A stretch of 9,226 bases of DNA from Flavobacteriaceae bacterium (GCA_002693605.1 NZQO01000002.1:1-9226), one strand, 5' to 3'; shown: positions 1 through 6,986, counted from the stretch's first letter. Program-made: numbers and translations. Notes: a model not told the origin generated them from the sequence alone.

Positions 1-1
1 C

Positions 2-1357
2 CAGCCATTTCTCGATTTGTTCGAGACGGAACGTGATTCGGAAGGAAGACTTTCCTATCCAAAACCACTCAGCGGCGTTATCAATACGGCTTTCCATGAG
101 TCTACGCCAACCTTCACGAAAGACGGCAAAACAATTTACTTTACCCGTAACAATTTTCTTGACGGAAAGAAAGGCAAGGACAGCGACAAAACCATACGTT
201 TAAAATTGTACAAGGCTACCAAGGGCAGCGAGGGAATGTGGTCTAACGTAACGGAACTACCCTTCAACAGTAAGGAATATTCTACAGCCCATCCGGCGCT
301 TTCGGCAGATGAGACGCGACTTTATTTTGCCTCCGATATGCCCGGCACTTTGGGTATGAGCGATCTTTGGTATGTCGAAATACTATCAGACGGTACCTAT
401 GGCAATCCGGTAAACCTCGGGCCCACCATAAATACCGAGGCGCGGGAGTCGTTTCCTTTTGTAAGCCAAAAGAACAATTTATATTTTGCGAGTGACGGGC
501 ATGCCGGTCTTGGGGGATTTGACTTATATGTAACCCCGCTAGACGCGATGGGAATGCCCGGTGAGGCCAGTAACCTTGGTGAGCCGGCCAACAGTAATCA
601 GGATGATTTCGGATTTATTATTAACGAAGACGAATATATTGGGTACATGTCCTCCAACCGCGAGGGAAATCGTGGAAGTATCGATGATGAAATATATAGG
701 GTTCAGGAAAAATGCGAGGTGACTATCAACGGTCTCGTGTTCGATGTAGATACCAAAGAGCCGTTACCCGGTGCAAACCTCATGTTCCTGAACGCCTCGA
801 ATGAAGTTATCGGTACGCAGGTGGCAGATGATTCGGGTAATTTCAGCTTTATGGCAGAATGTGAACTTCAATACTCCATTCGTGCAACCAAAGACCTATA
901 CGAGCCCAATGAAATCGTAGTGCGAACACCGTCTAAAACAGGTGTTATTGAGGTGGAAATTCCGCTGAAAAGAAAAGACATCTGTGATCCGAGGGATTTG
1001 GGATGTAAGCTCAATTTGCAACCTATCTACTTCGATTTTGACCGTTATAACATTCGCCCAGATGCCGAAGTGGAACTTGCCAAGATTTTGGCCGCTATGC
1101 GGGAGTATGACGAATTGGTAATCCATATTGAATCGCACACCGATTCGCGTGGTAATGACGCCTACAATGAGGCGCTTTCCGAAAAACGTGCGCAATCTAC
1201 CCTAAATTGGCTGGTAAGCAAAGGAATAGACCGCAGCAGGCTTAGTGCCAGGGGCTATGGAGAAAACAGATTGGTAAACGAATGCTCCAATGGGGTTGAG
1301 TGTACCGAGGAAGAACATCAGCTAAATAGAAGATCGATGTTCATAATACAGAACTAA
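2..1357 (+). CDS. OmpA family envelope protein with PD40 repeats (5'-partial)
   Basis: The frame is open from the left edge, so this is the 3' part of a longer gene; the TTG at 17 is probably an internal Leu. About 451 residues are visible, numbered here from base 2. Residues about 30-235 hold four PD40/beta-propeller-like repeats, with motifs such as LYFASD followed by G..G..DLY. Residues about 238-310 look like a carboxypeptidase-regulatory-like beta-sandwich (VFDVDTKEPLPGANL, then DDSGNFSF). Residues about 335-451 are an OmpA C-terminal domain (IYFDFDRYNIRPDA; SHTDSRGND; LSARGYGE; LNRRS). It keeps the Asp (about 381) and Arg (about 396) that bind peptidoglycan in this family. Known Bacteroidota proteins of this architecture are periplasmic or outer-membrane-associated and often lie next to PorP/SprF-like genes; that partner, if present, would be left of the window. 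A peptidoglycan-anchoring role is inferred from the family. Confidence 0.93.
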   Translation, partial: QPFLDLFETERDSEGRLSYPKPLSGVINTAFHESTPTFTKDGKTIYFTRNNFLDGKKGKDSDKTIRLKLYKATKGSEGMWSNVTELPFNSKEYSTAHPALSADETRLYFASDMPGTLGMSDLWYVEILSDGTYGNPVNLGPTINTEARESFPFVSQKNNLYFASDGHAGLGGFDLYVTPLDAMGMPGEASNLGEPANSNQDDFGFIINEDEYIGYMSSNREGNRGSIDDEIYRVQEKCEVTINGLVFDVDTKEPLPGANLMFLNASNEVIGTQVADDSGNFSFMAECELQYSIRATKDLYEPNEIVVRTPSKTGVIEVEIPLKRKDICDPRDLGCKLNLQPIYFDFDRYNIRPDAEVELAKILAAMREYDELVIHIESHTDSRGNDAYNEALSEKRAQSTLNWLVSKGIDRSRLSARGYGENRLVNECSNGVECTEEEHQLNRRSMFIIQN

Positions 1358-1383
1358 CCAAGTTAATTATTCAATAAGGGAAG

Positions 1384-1411
1384 AAGCGTCCAAATTTTTG
1401 GACGCTTTTTT
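1384..1411 (+). terminator. Rho-independent terminator after the OmpA gene
   Basis: A perfect 11-bp stem (aagcgtccaaa at 1384-1394, tttggacgctt at 1397-1407) runs into a run of six T (1406-1411). It starts 27 bases after the OmpA stop codon and ends before the idi promoter element, so it separates the two transcription units. Confidence 0.88.
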
Positions 1412-1436
1412 ATATTCGTAACCCCTCTCTATTTTG

Positions 1437-1444
1437 TATTTTTG
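1437..1444 (+). promoter_or_regulatory. Bacteroidota -7 element upstream of idi
   Basis: TATTTTTG at 1437-1444 matches the Bacteroidota -7 consensus TAnnTTTG. No clear TTG (-33) lies 17-23 bases upstream, so only half of the promoter is supported. It is 18 bases before the ATG at 1463, which would give a very short leader of roughly a dozen bases and argues against the TTG at 1442 as the start. Confidence 0.6.
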
Positions 1445-1462
1445 GTAAAAACTAAAATTGCT

Positions 1463-1981
1463 ATGGAAGAGGAGAAAGTCGTCTTGGTCAATGAACGGGA
1501 CGAAAAAATTGGCTTGATGCCCAAACAGGAGGCCCATATTAAGGGACTCTTGCACAGGGCGTTTTCGGTATTTGTCCTTAACGACAAGAACGAGCTGATG
1601 ATCCAGCAAAGAGCTCTGCATAAGTACCATTCTCCCGGCCTTTGGACCAACACCTGCTGTAGCCATCAGCGCGATGGGGAAACTACCCTCGCCGCCGGAA
1701 AGCGCAGGTTGCAGGAGGAAATGGGCTTTACCACCCAACTTAAGGAAACTACATCGTTCATCTATAAGGCGCCTTTCGACAATGGGCTTACAGAGCATGA
1801 GTATGACCACATTCTAATTGGTGCCTATAACGACAGCCCTAATATAAATCCAGACGAGGTTGCCAGTTGGAAATGGATGGCCCTTGAAGATATTAAGAAT
1901 GATATGAAGGCACAACCCAATGCTTATACCGCATGGTTCAAAATAATATTCGATAAATTCTATAACCATATCCAGGTATGA
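1463..1981 (+). CDS. idi: Isopentenyl-diphosphate delta-isomerase, type 1 (Nudix fold)
   Basis: The enzyme interconverts isopentenyl and dimethylallyl diphosphate, the cytosolic step that balances the two building blocks of isoprenoids such as quinones, carotenoids and bactoprenol. The product is 172 residues, close to the usual type 1 length. Relative to E. coli Idi, the metal ligands are visible as H25 (KQEAH), H31 (LLH), H68 (CCSH), E111 and E113 (TEHE). The catalytic Cys is C66 in TNTCCSH, and the Nudix-like helix follows as KRRLQEEMGF (residues 80-89). I chose the ATG at 1463 because an upstream TTG at 1442 overlaps the -7 element. The stop overlaps the next start as ATGA (1978-1981), so the two genes are probably translationally coupled. 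Nothing looks broken. Confidence 0.95.
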   Translation: MEEEKVVLVNERDEKIGLMPKQEAHIKGLLHRAFSVFVLNDKNELMIQQRALHKYHSPGLWTNTCCSHQRDGETTLAAGKRRLQEEMGFTTQLKETTSFIYKAPFDNGLTEHEYDHILIGAYNDSPNINPDEVASWKWMALEDIKNDMKAQPNAYTAWFKIIFDKFYNHIQV

Positions 1982-2388
1982 GTTTAACAATTTACAGAAA
2001 GGCACATTTCAACGCTGCGCATCGCCTGTACCGGGAGGAATGGAGCGATGATAGAAATTTGGAGGTATTCGGTAAATGCAGCAACCCAAATTTTCATGGC
2101 CACAATTACGAATTGGAGGTTGGCCTTACCGGAACCATTGATCCTGAAACAGGTTACCTAATCGACTTGAAATTGCTGAAGGACATTATTCGCGAGGAGG
2201 TTGAAGAGCCTTTCGACCATAAAAACCTGAACGTAGAGGTTCCCGAGTTTGCCAATTTAAACCCAACCGTGGAGAACATTGCAATCGTGATTTATAATAA
2301 ACTGAGACAACGCCTAGACCCCGGTTTCAAGTTAACCGTAAAACTGTACGAAACACCGCGGAATTTCGTGGTCTATACAGGTGATTAA
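1978..2388 (+). CDS. queD: 6-carboxytetrahydropterin / 6-pyruvoyl-tetrahydropterin synthase family protein (COG0720)
   Basis: The family converts 7,8-dihydroneopterin triphosphate either to 6-carboxytetrahydropterin (QueD, queuosine pathway) or to 6-pyruvoyltetrahydropterin (PTPS). The 136-residue protein has all key residues: zinc ligands H15 (AAHRL), H40 and H42 (FHGHNY), catalytic C34, the D80-H81 pair (FDHKNLN), PT.EN at 96-100, and pterin-anchoring E125 (YETPRN). The Cys is five residues before HGH (FGKCSNPNFHGHNY). This resembles animal PTPS (FGKCNNPNGHGHNY) rather than E. coli QueD, which has CGRLHGH with three residues between. The exact reaction is therefore open, and the symbol queD denotes the family only. 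The ATG overlaps the idi stop by four bases. No strong terminator is visible after the stop. Confidence 0.92.
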   Translation: MSLTIYRKAHFNAAHRLYREEWSDDRNLEVFGKCSNPNFHGHNYELEVGLTGTIDPETGYLIDLKLLKDIIREEVEEPFDHKNLNVEVPEFANLNPTVENIAIVIYNKLRQRLDPGFKLTVKLYETPRNFVVYTGD

Positions 2389-2494
2389 GGTTCGCAACCA
2401 ATTCGGTATTTATTGGGCAAGGTTCGGCTTGTTACCGGGCTGCGAGATATTTGTTTTCAATAATAGTGGTATCTTAACGTTTCGTTTTCGGTCT

Positions 2495-2536
2495 ATGGAA
2501 GCTAAAAATCACATAAAGCAGGCGTTGCAACATTAA
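2495..2536 (+). other. Possible 13-codon leader ORF before manA
   Basis: An ATG at 2495 opens a short frame, MEAKNHIKQALQH, ending with TAA at 2534-2536, only 11 bases before the TTG start of manA and in a different frame. It could couple translation to manA or be chance; a 13-codon ORF alone is weak evidence. The rest of 2389-2547 has no gene and only a poor promoter match (TTG at 2451, TATCTTAA at 2470). Confidence 0.2.
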
Positions 2537-2547
2537 AAGATATTAAG

Positions 2548-3528
2548 TTGACGAATAAGATAGCATTATACCCTTTCAAATTTTCTCCTATTTTGAAGAA
2601 AAAAGTATGGGGAGGAAACCGACTCTCCACGTTTTTGGGAATAGAACAAGAGAGTAATCTGGGCGAAAGCTGGGAGCTTTCCGGTGTAAGGGGTAACATC
2701 TCCATTGTGGCAAATGGCCCGCTTAAGGGGAAATCCCTCAATTGGCTCATAGAAAACTATACCGCTCGGCTTATGGGCGATAGCGTTTACTCCCACTTTA
2801 AGACCAAATTTCCATTACTCTTCAAATTTATCGATGCCCACCAAGACCTATCGGTGCAGTTGCATCCGGGCGATTTGCTAGCGCGCGAGCGCCACGATTC
2901 CTTTGGAAAGACCGAAATGTGGTATATTCTGGAAACCGAGGAGGAAGCTCGGCTAATCCTGGGTTTTGACAGGAAAATGGACGAAACTTCCTATTTGAAA
3001 TATCTCACGGAAAATAGACTGCCAGAGATTTTGCATTCTGAGAAAGTGGCCCCCGGCGATAGCTTTTTCATTGCGCCCGGCACCGTGCACGCCATTGGTG
3101 GGGGTATACTTTTGGCCGAGATTCAGCAAACCTCAGACATTACCTATCGCATTTACGACTGGGACCGGCCCGACCTCGATGGTCGCCTTCGGGAACTCCA
3201 CACCGAGAAAGCCTTGGAGGCGATTGAATACAATCCCGATAACCCCCGTCTTGGGTATATAGATAAGCCAAACGAGCCAGTACCCATTTGCACTACCGAA
3301 TATTTCGTAACTAACAAACTATCGGTTACAGCGCCTGTTACGCGGAATTTCACCGATATAGATTCTTTCGCTGTCTATATGTGCATTGATGGAAATTGTA
3401 CGATACGGTGGGAAAACGGTTCGGAAAACATCAAAAAAGGGGAGACCGTATTGATACCGAATGAGTTAAGCTACATTAAATTTGAAGGTGGCAAGGCTAC
3501 ATTTTTGGAAGTTTATATTCCGCACTAG
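2548..3528 (+). CDS. manA: Mannose-6-phosphate isomerase, type I (class I PMI)
   Basis: A zinc enzyme that interconverts mannose-6-phosphate and fructose-6-phosphate, feeding GDP-mannose for polysaccharides or mannose catabolism; cytosolic. The 326-residue protein belongs to the short bacterial form. The N-terminal motif PILKKKVWGG is typical. The expected metal ligands are visible as Q104 and H106 (SVQLHPGD), E123 (GKTEMWYI) and H181 (IAPGTVHAIGGG), followed by catalytic R201 (TYRIYDWDR). The C-terminal cupin half (about 240-326) is intact. The start is a TTG: there is no in-frame ATG until residue 76, far inside the conserved core, and the frame upstream is closed by a TAA at 2503. It lies 159 bases downstream of the pterin synthase on the same strand. 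No clear terminator follows, so read-through into the next small gene is possible. Confidence 0.94.
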   Translation: MTNKIALYPFKFSPILKKKVWGGNRLSTFLGIEQESNLGESWELSGVRGNISIVANGPLKGKSLNWLIENYTARLMGDSVYSHFKTKFPLLFKFIDAHQDLSVQLHPGDLLARERHDSFGKTEMWYILETEEEARLILGFDRKMDETSYLKYLTENRLPEILHSEKVAPGDSFFIAPGTVHAIGGGILLAEIQQTSDITYRIYDWDRPDLDGRLRELHTEKALEAIEYNPDNPRLGYIDKPNEPVPICTTEYFVTNKLSVTAPVTRNFTDIDSFAVYMCIDGNCTIRWENGSENIKKGETVLIPNELSYIKFEGGKATFLEVYIPH

Positions 3529-3548
3529 CTCGTAAAAGCGTATTTTTG
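3518..3548 (+). promoter_or_regulatory. Promoter of the 88-residue protein gene
   Basis: TATTTTTG at 3541-3548 is a full match to the Bacteroidota -7 element TAnnTTTG. Twenty bases upstream, TTC at 3518-3520 is a two-of-three match to the -33 TTG and overlaps the end of manA. An A-rich leader (gcaaaaataaatctt) precedes the ATG at 3566. Confidence 0.65.
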
Positions 3549-3565
3549 CCGCAAAAATAAATCTT

Positions 3566-3832
3566 ATGGCTAGCGTACGAAATCTAAAAAGAGACATCAA
3601 TTACGTATTGGGTGATATTATTGAAGCAGTATATATTTGGGAACTAACCCACCCAGAAAAGGATACCAAGGAAGCTCAGGCTATTATCGATGAGGCAATC
3701 GTTGTTTTTGACGAGCTTATCGTGAAGGTAAACAACAAGGATGTTGAAAACAAAAAGCAACATTTCAAGGCGATTAACCAAGAGCTAGAGGACCGCGGAA
3801 GAAAGCTGATCGATAAGATCAATGCCCTGTAA
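3566..3832 (+). CDS. Small helical protein of unknown function (88 aa)
   Basis: I do not recognise a named family. The protein is almost wholly predicted helical and highly charged, with no signal peptide, no membrane segment and no cysteines. It starts MASVRNLKRDINYVLGDIIE and ends with a lysine- and glutamate-rich helix (EDRGRKLIDKINAL). Reality as a gene is supported by the -7 element 17 bases upstream, an ATG start, and a strong terminator just after the stop. It is probably cytosolic, and by composition it could be a small helical-bundle scaffold or binding protein, but this is a guess. It follows manA by 37 bases on the same strand, and its TAA (3830-3832) directly touches the stop codon of the convergent lipoprotein gene. 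Confidence 0.85.
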   Translation: MASVRNLKRDINYVLGDIIEAVYIWELTHPEKDTKEAQAIIDEAIVVFDELIVKVNNKDVENKKQHFKAINQELEDRGRKLIDKINAL

Positions 3833-4540
3833 TTAGTTACCGGCAGCTCTTCGCTCCGCAATAAAAGACTCCAACATACCACCGTATTTGGAGTCTTTTA
3901 TTTTTGGGGTCAGGTTCCCGTAAACGGTATCCAAATACTTGATGTTCGCATCGAACACCTCACTAAGCATAAGATAGGGGGCAATTTCCGCATTATTGTT
4001 CTGCAATGCAAAGTTGACGGTTGCCAAATATTTTCTGCTCAATATCCCCCGTTGGGCGTCGGCAAGCGCCAACACGACCGAATCATTGCCTTGCTGCTGC
4101 GCCAGAAAGCTGTCTTCGATATAATTTAGGTTCTTATCGTTGTATCGAGCCATTAATTTTCTGTATTCCTCCAATAACTCTTGGTTCGCAGAGCCCGTAA
4201 TATGGGCGTCGGTATTAAAATTCTTCAAGGTTGTAATAACGGTAATTTCTCCTGGGGCGGCAAAGAACCCAATTCGTTCATCTAGTAAGGTGCCATTTTT
4301 TAAGCGCAAGTACAGGTAGTATATCTCTGGACTTTCTACGTTTTCCTCAAAAGTGAAGTTAGGCTCGCCGTCAATCTTAACCGAATCTACCGATACCAAA
4401 AGGGAATCTTCAAACTTCTGTAGGAGCACCGTGCCTTTCCGTAGCCCTTTTACCTTTCCGTGGAGCACCATTTGGTTTTCAGAATTGGAACAACTAATCA
4501 ATAAAAAGAACAGGGAGAAAAGGGCGGCGATAAACTTCAT
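3833..4540 (-). CDS. DUF4369-type lipoprotein
   Basis: The protein is 235 residues from the ATG at 4540. A longer upstream start (4627) would put 29 non-signal residues before a clear lipoprotein signal peptide and overlap the preceding gene, so I reject it. The signal is MKFIAALFSLFFLLISC, with lipobox L-I-S-C and the lipidated Cys at 17, so it is a membrane-anchored lipoprotein facing the periplasm or surface. Residues about 24-115 resemble the DUF4369 domain (LHGKVKGLRKGTVLLQK, then FFAAPGEITV), usually found at the N-terminus of Bacteroidota thiol-disulfide (TlpA/ResA-like) lipoproteins. Here no thioredoxin domain or CxxC follows; the second half (about 120-235) is helical. A redox role is therefore unsupported and function is unknown. 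It follows the DUF819 gene by 50 bases and may share its transcript or use its own promoter. Confidence 0.85.
   Translation of the reverse strand: MKFIAALFSLFFLLISCSNSENQMVLHGKVKGLRKGTVLLQKFEDSLLVSVDSVKIDGEPNFTFEENVESPEIYYLYLRLKNGTLLDERIGFFAAPGEITVITTLKNFNTDAHITGSANQELLEEYRKLMARYNDKNLNYIEDSFLAQQQGNDSVVLALADAQRGILSRKYLATVNFALQNNNAEIAPYLMLSEVFDANIKYLDTVYGNLTPKIKDSKYGGMLESFIAERRAAGN
3862..3905 (+). terminator. Terminator of the 88-aa gene, inside the convergent CDS
   Basis: A perfect 13-bp stem (taaaagactccaa at 3862-3874, ttggagtctttta at 3888-3900) encloses a 13-base loop. On the + strand it is followed by a run of T (3901-3905). It starts 29 bases after the + gene's stop, yet lies wholly inside the last codons of the minus-strand lipoprotein. 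On the minus strand the stem is followed only by a short TTTTATT, so it may act weakly in that direction too. Confidence 0.8.
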
Positions 4541-4564
4541 GGGGTCGATATTTTTTTGAAGCCG

Positions 4565-4572
4565 CAAAGATG
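4565..4572 (-). promoter_or_regulatory. Possible -7 element for the lipoprotein gene
   Basis: On the minus strand CATCTTTG matches the -7 consensus TAnnTTTG at five of its six fixed positions, 24 bases before the ATG at 4540. No TTG lies at the right distance upstream. It could provide separate transcription of the lipoprotein from the DUF819 gene, but support is weak. Confidence 0.35.
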
Positions 4573-4590
4573 CATTTTTTTTCTGAAAAA

Positions 4591-5928
4591 TTAGGAGACC
4601 GCGGCCAATTGCATCAAAACGGTACATAAAATGGCGGCAACTGTGCCAATGGCATAGCCAAAAACGGCCAATAGAACGCCTACCGTGGCCAAGGAGGGGT
4701 GAAATGCAGACGCCACAATGGGGGCCGATGCAGCACCCCCAACATTCGCTTGACTACCAACCGCCAGGAAAAAATATGGAGCCCTAATTAGTTTGGCAAC
4801 TAAAATGAGAAGCCCGGCGTGGATAATCATCCAAACGATCCCAATAAAAATCAATCCGAAATTTTCAAAAATTAGCGTAAGGTCCATTTTCATTCCAATA
4901 CTGGCCACCAAGATGTAAATAAAAACGCTACCGAACTTACTGGCGCCGGCGCCCTCATAGCTTCGCGCCCTCGTGAAGGATAACAGGACGCCAATTACCG
5001 TGGTTAGGGAAATCATCCAGAAAAAATCAGAACTCAGAAAGGTAAAAATATTGCGCGTAATGCCCTTTGGAAGCCCATTTACGAAATCCTCGAAAAAAGC
5101 GCTCAAGAAACCGGCCCCCCAATGTGCGAAGCTCACCGTGCCAAAGGCAATCGCGGCCAAAATCATCAAATCGGTCAAGGTGGGGTTTCGATCTACGGTT
5201 TTGGCGTAGTCCGACACCTTATTTTTCAGGGCTTCTATGGCCGACGTATCGGCCTTTAGCCATTTGTCTATTTTGGTCGTTTTGCCAATTCCGATGAGGA
5301 TAACCGCCATCCATATATTGGCCACCACAATGTCGACAAACACCATCCCGCCGTACAGGGCCTGGTTGTATCCGTAAATTTCCAACATGGCCGTCTGGTT
5401 TGCGCCACCGCCAATCCAACTTCCGGCGAGGGTAGAAAGTCCTCTCCAGACCGCATCGGCGCCCTCTCCGCCCACGGTTTCTGGCGATATAGTTCCTATT
5501 AACAGTACGGCTATAGGCCCACCGAGCACAATGCCTAGCGTTCCCGTAAAGAACATAATCAATGCCTTGGGACCCAAATTATAGACACCTTTCAGATCGA
5601 TGCTCAGCGTCATCAGGACTAGCGCGGCCGGTAATAGGTACCGGCTTGACATATAATAGAGACTGGAGGTGCTCTCGGTCACCTCGCCCGTTTCCGAAAT
5701 GGTAGTCCATTCGGGTGCTATAACGCCGAACGTAGTTAGTAAGGCGGGTAAAAAATACGCCATAAATAGCGCCGGGACAATTCTGTAAAACCTACTCCAG
5801 AAGCCATCTTCCTTAGCGGATGTATAAAATATAAACCCCAACAGGAGCATTAGAATTCCGAATACGATGGTGTCTTGAGTAAAGTACGGCGTGGTATCTA
5901 AAATGTCTTGTATAGTATTTTCCTGCAT
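4591..5928 (-). CDS. DUF819 family multi-pass membrane protein (YjcL-like)
   Basis: A 445-residue integral inner-membrane protein with roughly ten to twelve hydrophobic segments (for example about 21-37, 48-69, 95-112, 121-147, 192-215, 251-275, 300-319, 332-348, 356-380, 414-440). Two glycine-rich, polar stretches sit in the membrane region, one in each half: GSWIGGGANQTA (169-180) and VGSQANVGGAASAPIV (390-405), followed by FGYAIGT (423-429). Such paired motifs are characteristic of DUF819/YjcL proteins and recall the broken helices of secondary transporters. Transport is therefore plausible, but the substrate is unknown and I infer nothing more specific. A hydrophilic loop (about 216-250) separates the halves. 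The ATG at 5928 gives a short polar N-terminus before the first helix. It lies between the hydrolase and the lipoprotein, all on the minus strand. Confidence 0.9.
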   Translation of the reverse strand: MQENTIQDILDTTPYFTQDTIVFGILMLLLGFIFYTSAKEDGFWSRFYRIVPALFMAYFLPALLTTFGVIAPEWTTISETGEVTESTSSLYYMSSRYLLPAALVLMTLSIDLKGVYNLGPKALIMFFTGTLGIVLGGPIAVLLIGTISPETVGGEGADAVWRGLSTLAGSWIGGGANQTAMLEIYGYNQALYGGMVFVDIVVANIWMAVILIGIGKTTKIDKWLKADTSAIEALKNKVSDYAKTVDRNPTLTDLMILAAIAFGTVSFAHWGAGFLSAFFEDFVNGLPKGITRNIFTFLSSDFFWMISLTTVIGVLLSFTRARSYEGAGASKFGSVFIYILVASIGMKMDLTLIFENFGLIFIGIVWMIIHAGLLILVAKLIRAPYFFLAVGSQANVGGAASAPIVASAFHPSLATVGVLLAVFGYAIGTVAAILCTVLMQLAAVS

Positions 5929-5979
5929 TGGGCTCTCGTTTGAAACGCAAAATACAATTTTTTATGGAAGGAAATGCGG

Positions 5980-6001
5980 AAAGAATTTAGGCGAATTCTT
6001 T
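5980..6001 (-). terminator. Weak AT-rich hairpin after the hydrolase gene
   Basis: An 8-bp inverted repeat (aaagaatt at 5980-5987, aattcttt at 5994-6001) with a 6-base loop lies at the hydrolase stop codon. It is AT-rich and is not followed by a long T run on the minus strand, so it is at best a leaky terminator between hydrolase and DUF819. Confidence 0.3.
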
Positions 6002-6930
6002 TACTTCTGAAGAATAAAATCTGCCGTAATTTCGATAAGTTCTTTTTTTATGGGAAGCATCGGCTGGTTGTACGATTTGCTGTTTTCCAGGTCATTACCC
6101 GAAATTTCCTTAAAAACATGATTCATATCTTCAATAATTACGAAGGTCGCATCGGGCTTGGCCTCCTGCAATGCCTGGGCTTCACTTATTTGTACCTGAA
6201 GGTCTTTCGTCCCGTTTAAAATCAAGACGGGTATTTCGAGTTTGGCAATTTCCACCTGAGGATTGTACTGCATCCAGCTAAAAATAAACGGCTGTATATC
6301 TGGACGGAAGATAGAGGCGAGACCCGGGCTAAAATTTTGCGCAACGCCATTTACGCGCAAATCGTCAAAAGATTGCCTTGCGTTTTCGGTTAGGCCGGGA
6401 GCTTGCTTCGCCAATTGGTCTACTATAACGTCGTCTATTTCCTGTCCGGCACCGGCAATACTGATGAAACCATCGGCGCGGTTGCGCGCGGCAATCATTC
6501 CCACTAATGACCCCTGGCTGTGGCCCAATACGTATAATTTTCCGAAGCGATCATCGACCCTCATTTTTTCAACAACGAGCACGGCGTCTTCAATAAAATC
6601 GTCGAACCTGATTCCCTTCTCGTTCACTTGACCGTTCTTGATCATTTTCACGATTCGCTTATCGTACCGAAAGGAAGCGATTCCCCGCTCGGCCAAACCT
6701 TCGGCGAGAAATTTGAGCGAGTTGTTTTTCATCATATTTTGGTTGCCATCCCTATCGGTAGGGCCCGAACCGGCTATGAGTATTACTAGCGGTGGGTTTG
6801 GGCTGTCGGCGGGCATTAAGAGGGTTCCCTCGAGTAGGGGCGAAACGCGAATAGTCTCGGTCTTATTTCCTTCTTGGGCAAGAAGAACTCCCATGGTTAG
6901 CATGATACAGGTGGTTACAAAAAATTTCAT
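6001..6930 (-). CDS. Secreted alpha/beta hydrolase (esterase / S33-like)
   Basis: A 309-residue serine hydrolase. Residues 1-18 (MKFFVTTCIMLTMGVLLA) form a signal peptide, so it is exported; there is no lipobox. The oxyanion-side motif LIAGSGPTDRDGN (51-63) marks the group of bacterial esterases and S33-like hydrolases that carry GSGPxDRDG. The catalytic triad is visible: S138 in the nucleophile elbow GHSQG, D243 in NGTKD, and H271 in EDMNH. An insertion of mostly helices (about 165-225) would form the lid. The substrate cannot be deduced; an ester or a small peptide is possible. No T9SS tail is present, so it is probably periplasmic. The start at 6930 is supported by a promoter about 25 bases upstream. 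It is divergent from the secreted nuclease and upstream of the DUF819 gene on the same strand. Confidence 0.93.
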   Translation of the reverse strand: MKFFVTTCIMLTMGVLLAQEGNKTETIRVSPLLEGTLLMPADSPNPPLVILIAGSGPTDRDGNQNMMKNNSLKFLAEGLAERGIASFRYDKRIVKMIKNGQVNEKGIRFDDFIEDAVLVVEKMRVDDRFGKLYVLGHSQGSLVGMIAARNRADGFISIAGAGQEIDDVIVDQLAKQAPGLTENARQSFDDLRVNGVAQNFSPGLASIFRPDIQPFIFSWMQYNPQVEIAKLEIPVLILNGTKDLQVQISEAQALQEAKPDATFVIIEDMNHVFKEISGNDLENSKSYNQPMLPIKKELIEITADFILQK

Positions 6931-6955
6931 GGCGCTGTGGGTATATCGTTAGCTA

Positions 6956-6986
6956 TAAAGGTACTGAGAATTTAGGTGTCGTTCAA
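6956..6986 (-). promoter_or_regulatory. Promoter of the hydrolase gene
   Basis: On the minus strand TTG (6986-6984) is followed after 20 bases by TACCTTTA (6963-6956). This is the Bacteroidota -33/-7 pattern with a single mismatch in the last base of the -7 element. The leader to the ATG at 6930 would be about 20 bases. Confidence 0.6.

Noticed and set aside
896..1195. Minus-strand open frame of 99 codons opposite the OmpA domain
   Set aside because: It lies wholly opposite a well-supported conserved domain, has no promoter or signal, and resembles no protein family.
1367..1810. Minus-strand open frame of 147 codons covering the idi region
   Set aside because: Idi on the other strand has every catalytic residue; this frame also spans the terminator and the idi promoter element and is unlike any known family.
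4541..4627. A 29-codon N-terminal extension of the DUF4369-like lipoprotein
   Set aside because: It would overlap the DUF819 gene's end and place charged residues before an obvious lipoprotein signal.
5948..5954. TATTTTG on the minus strand upstream of the DUF819 gene as a promoter
   Set aside because: It has only one base between TA and TTTG instead of two, and no -33 TTG at the right distance; not strong enough to call.
6263..6952. Two + strand frames (122 and 104 codons) opposite the alpha/beta hydrolase
   Set aside because: The hydrolase has a signal peptide, full catalytic triad and promoter; the + frames are Ser/Pro-rich antisense shadows.
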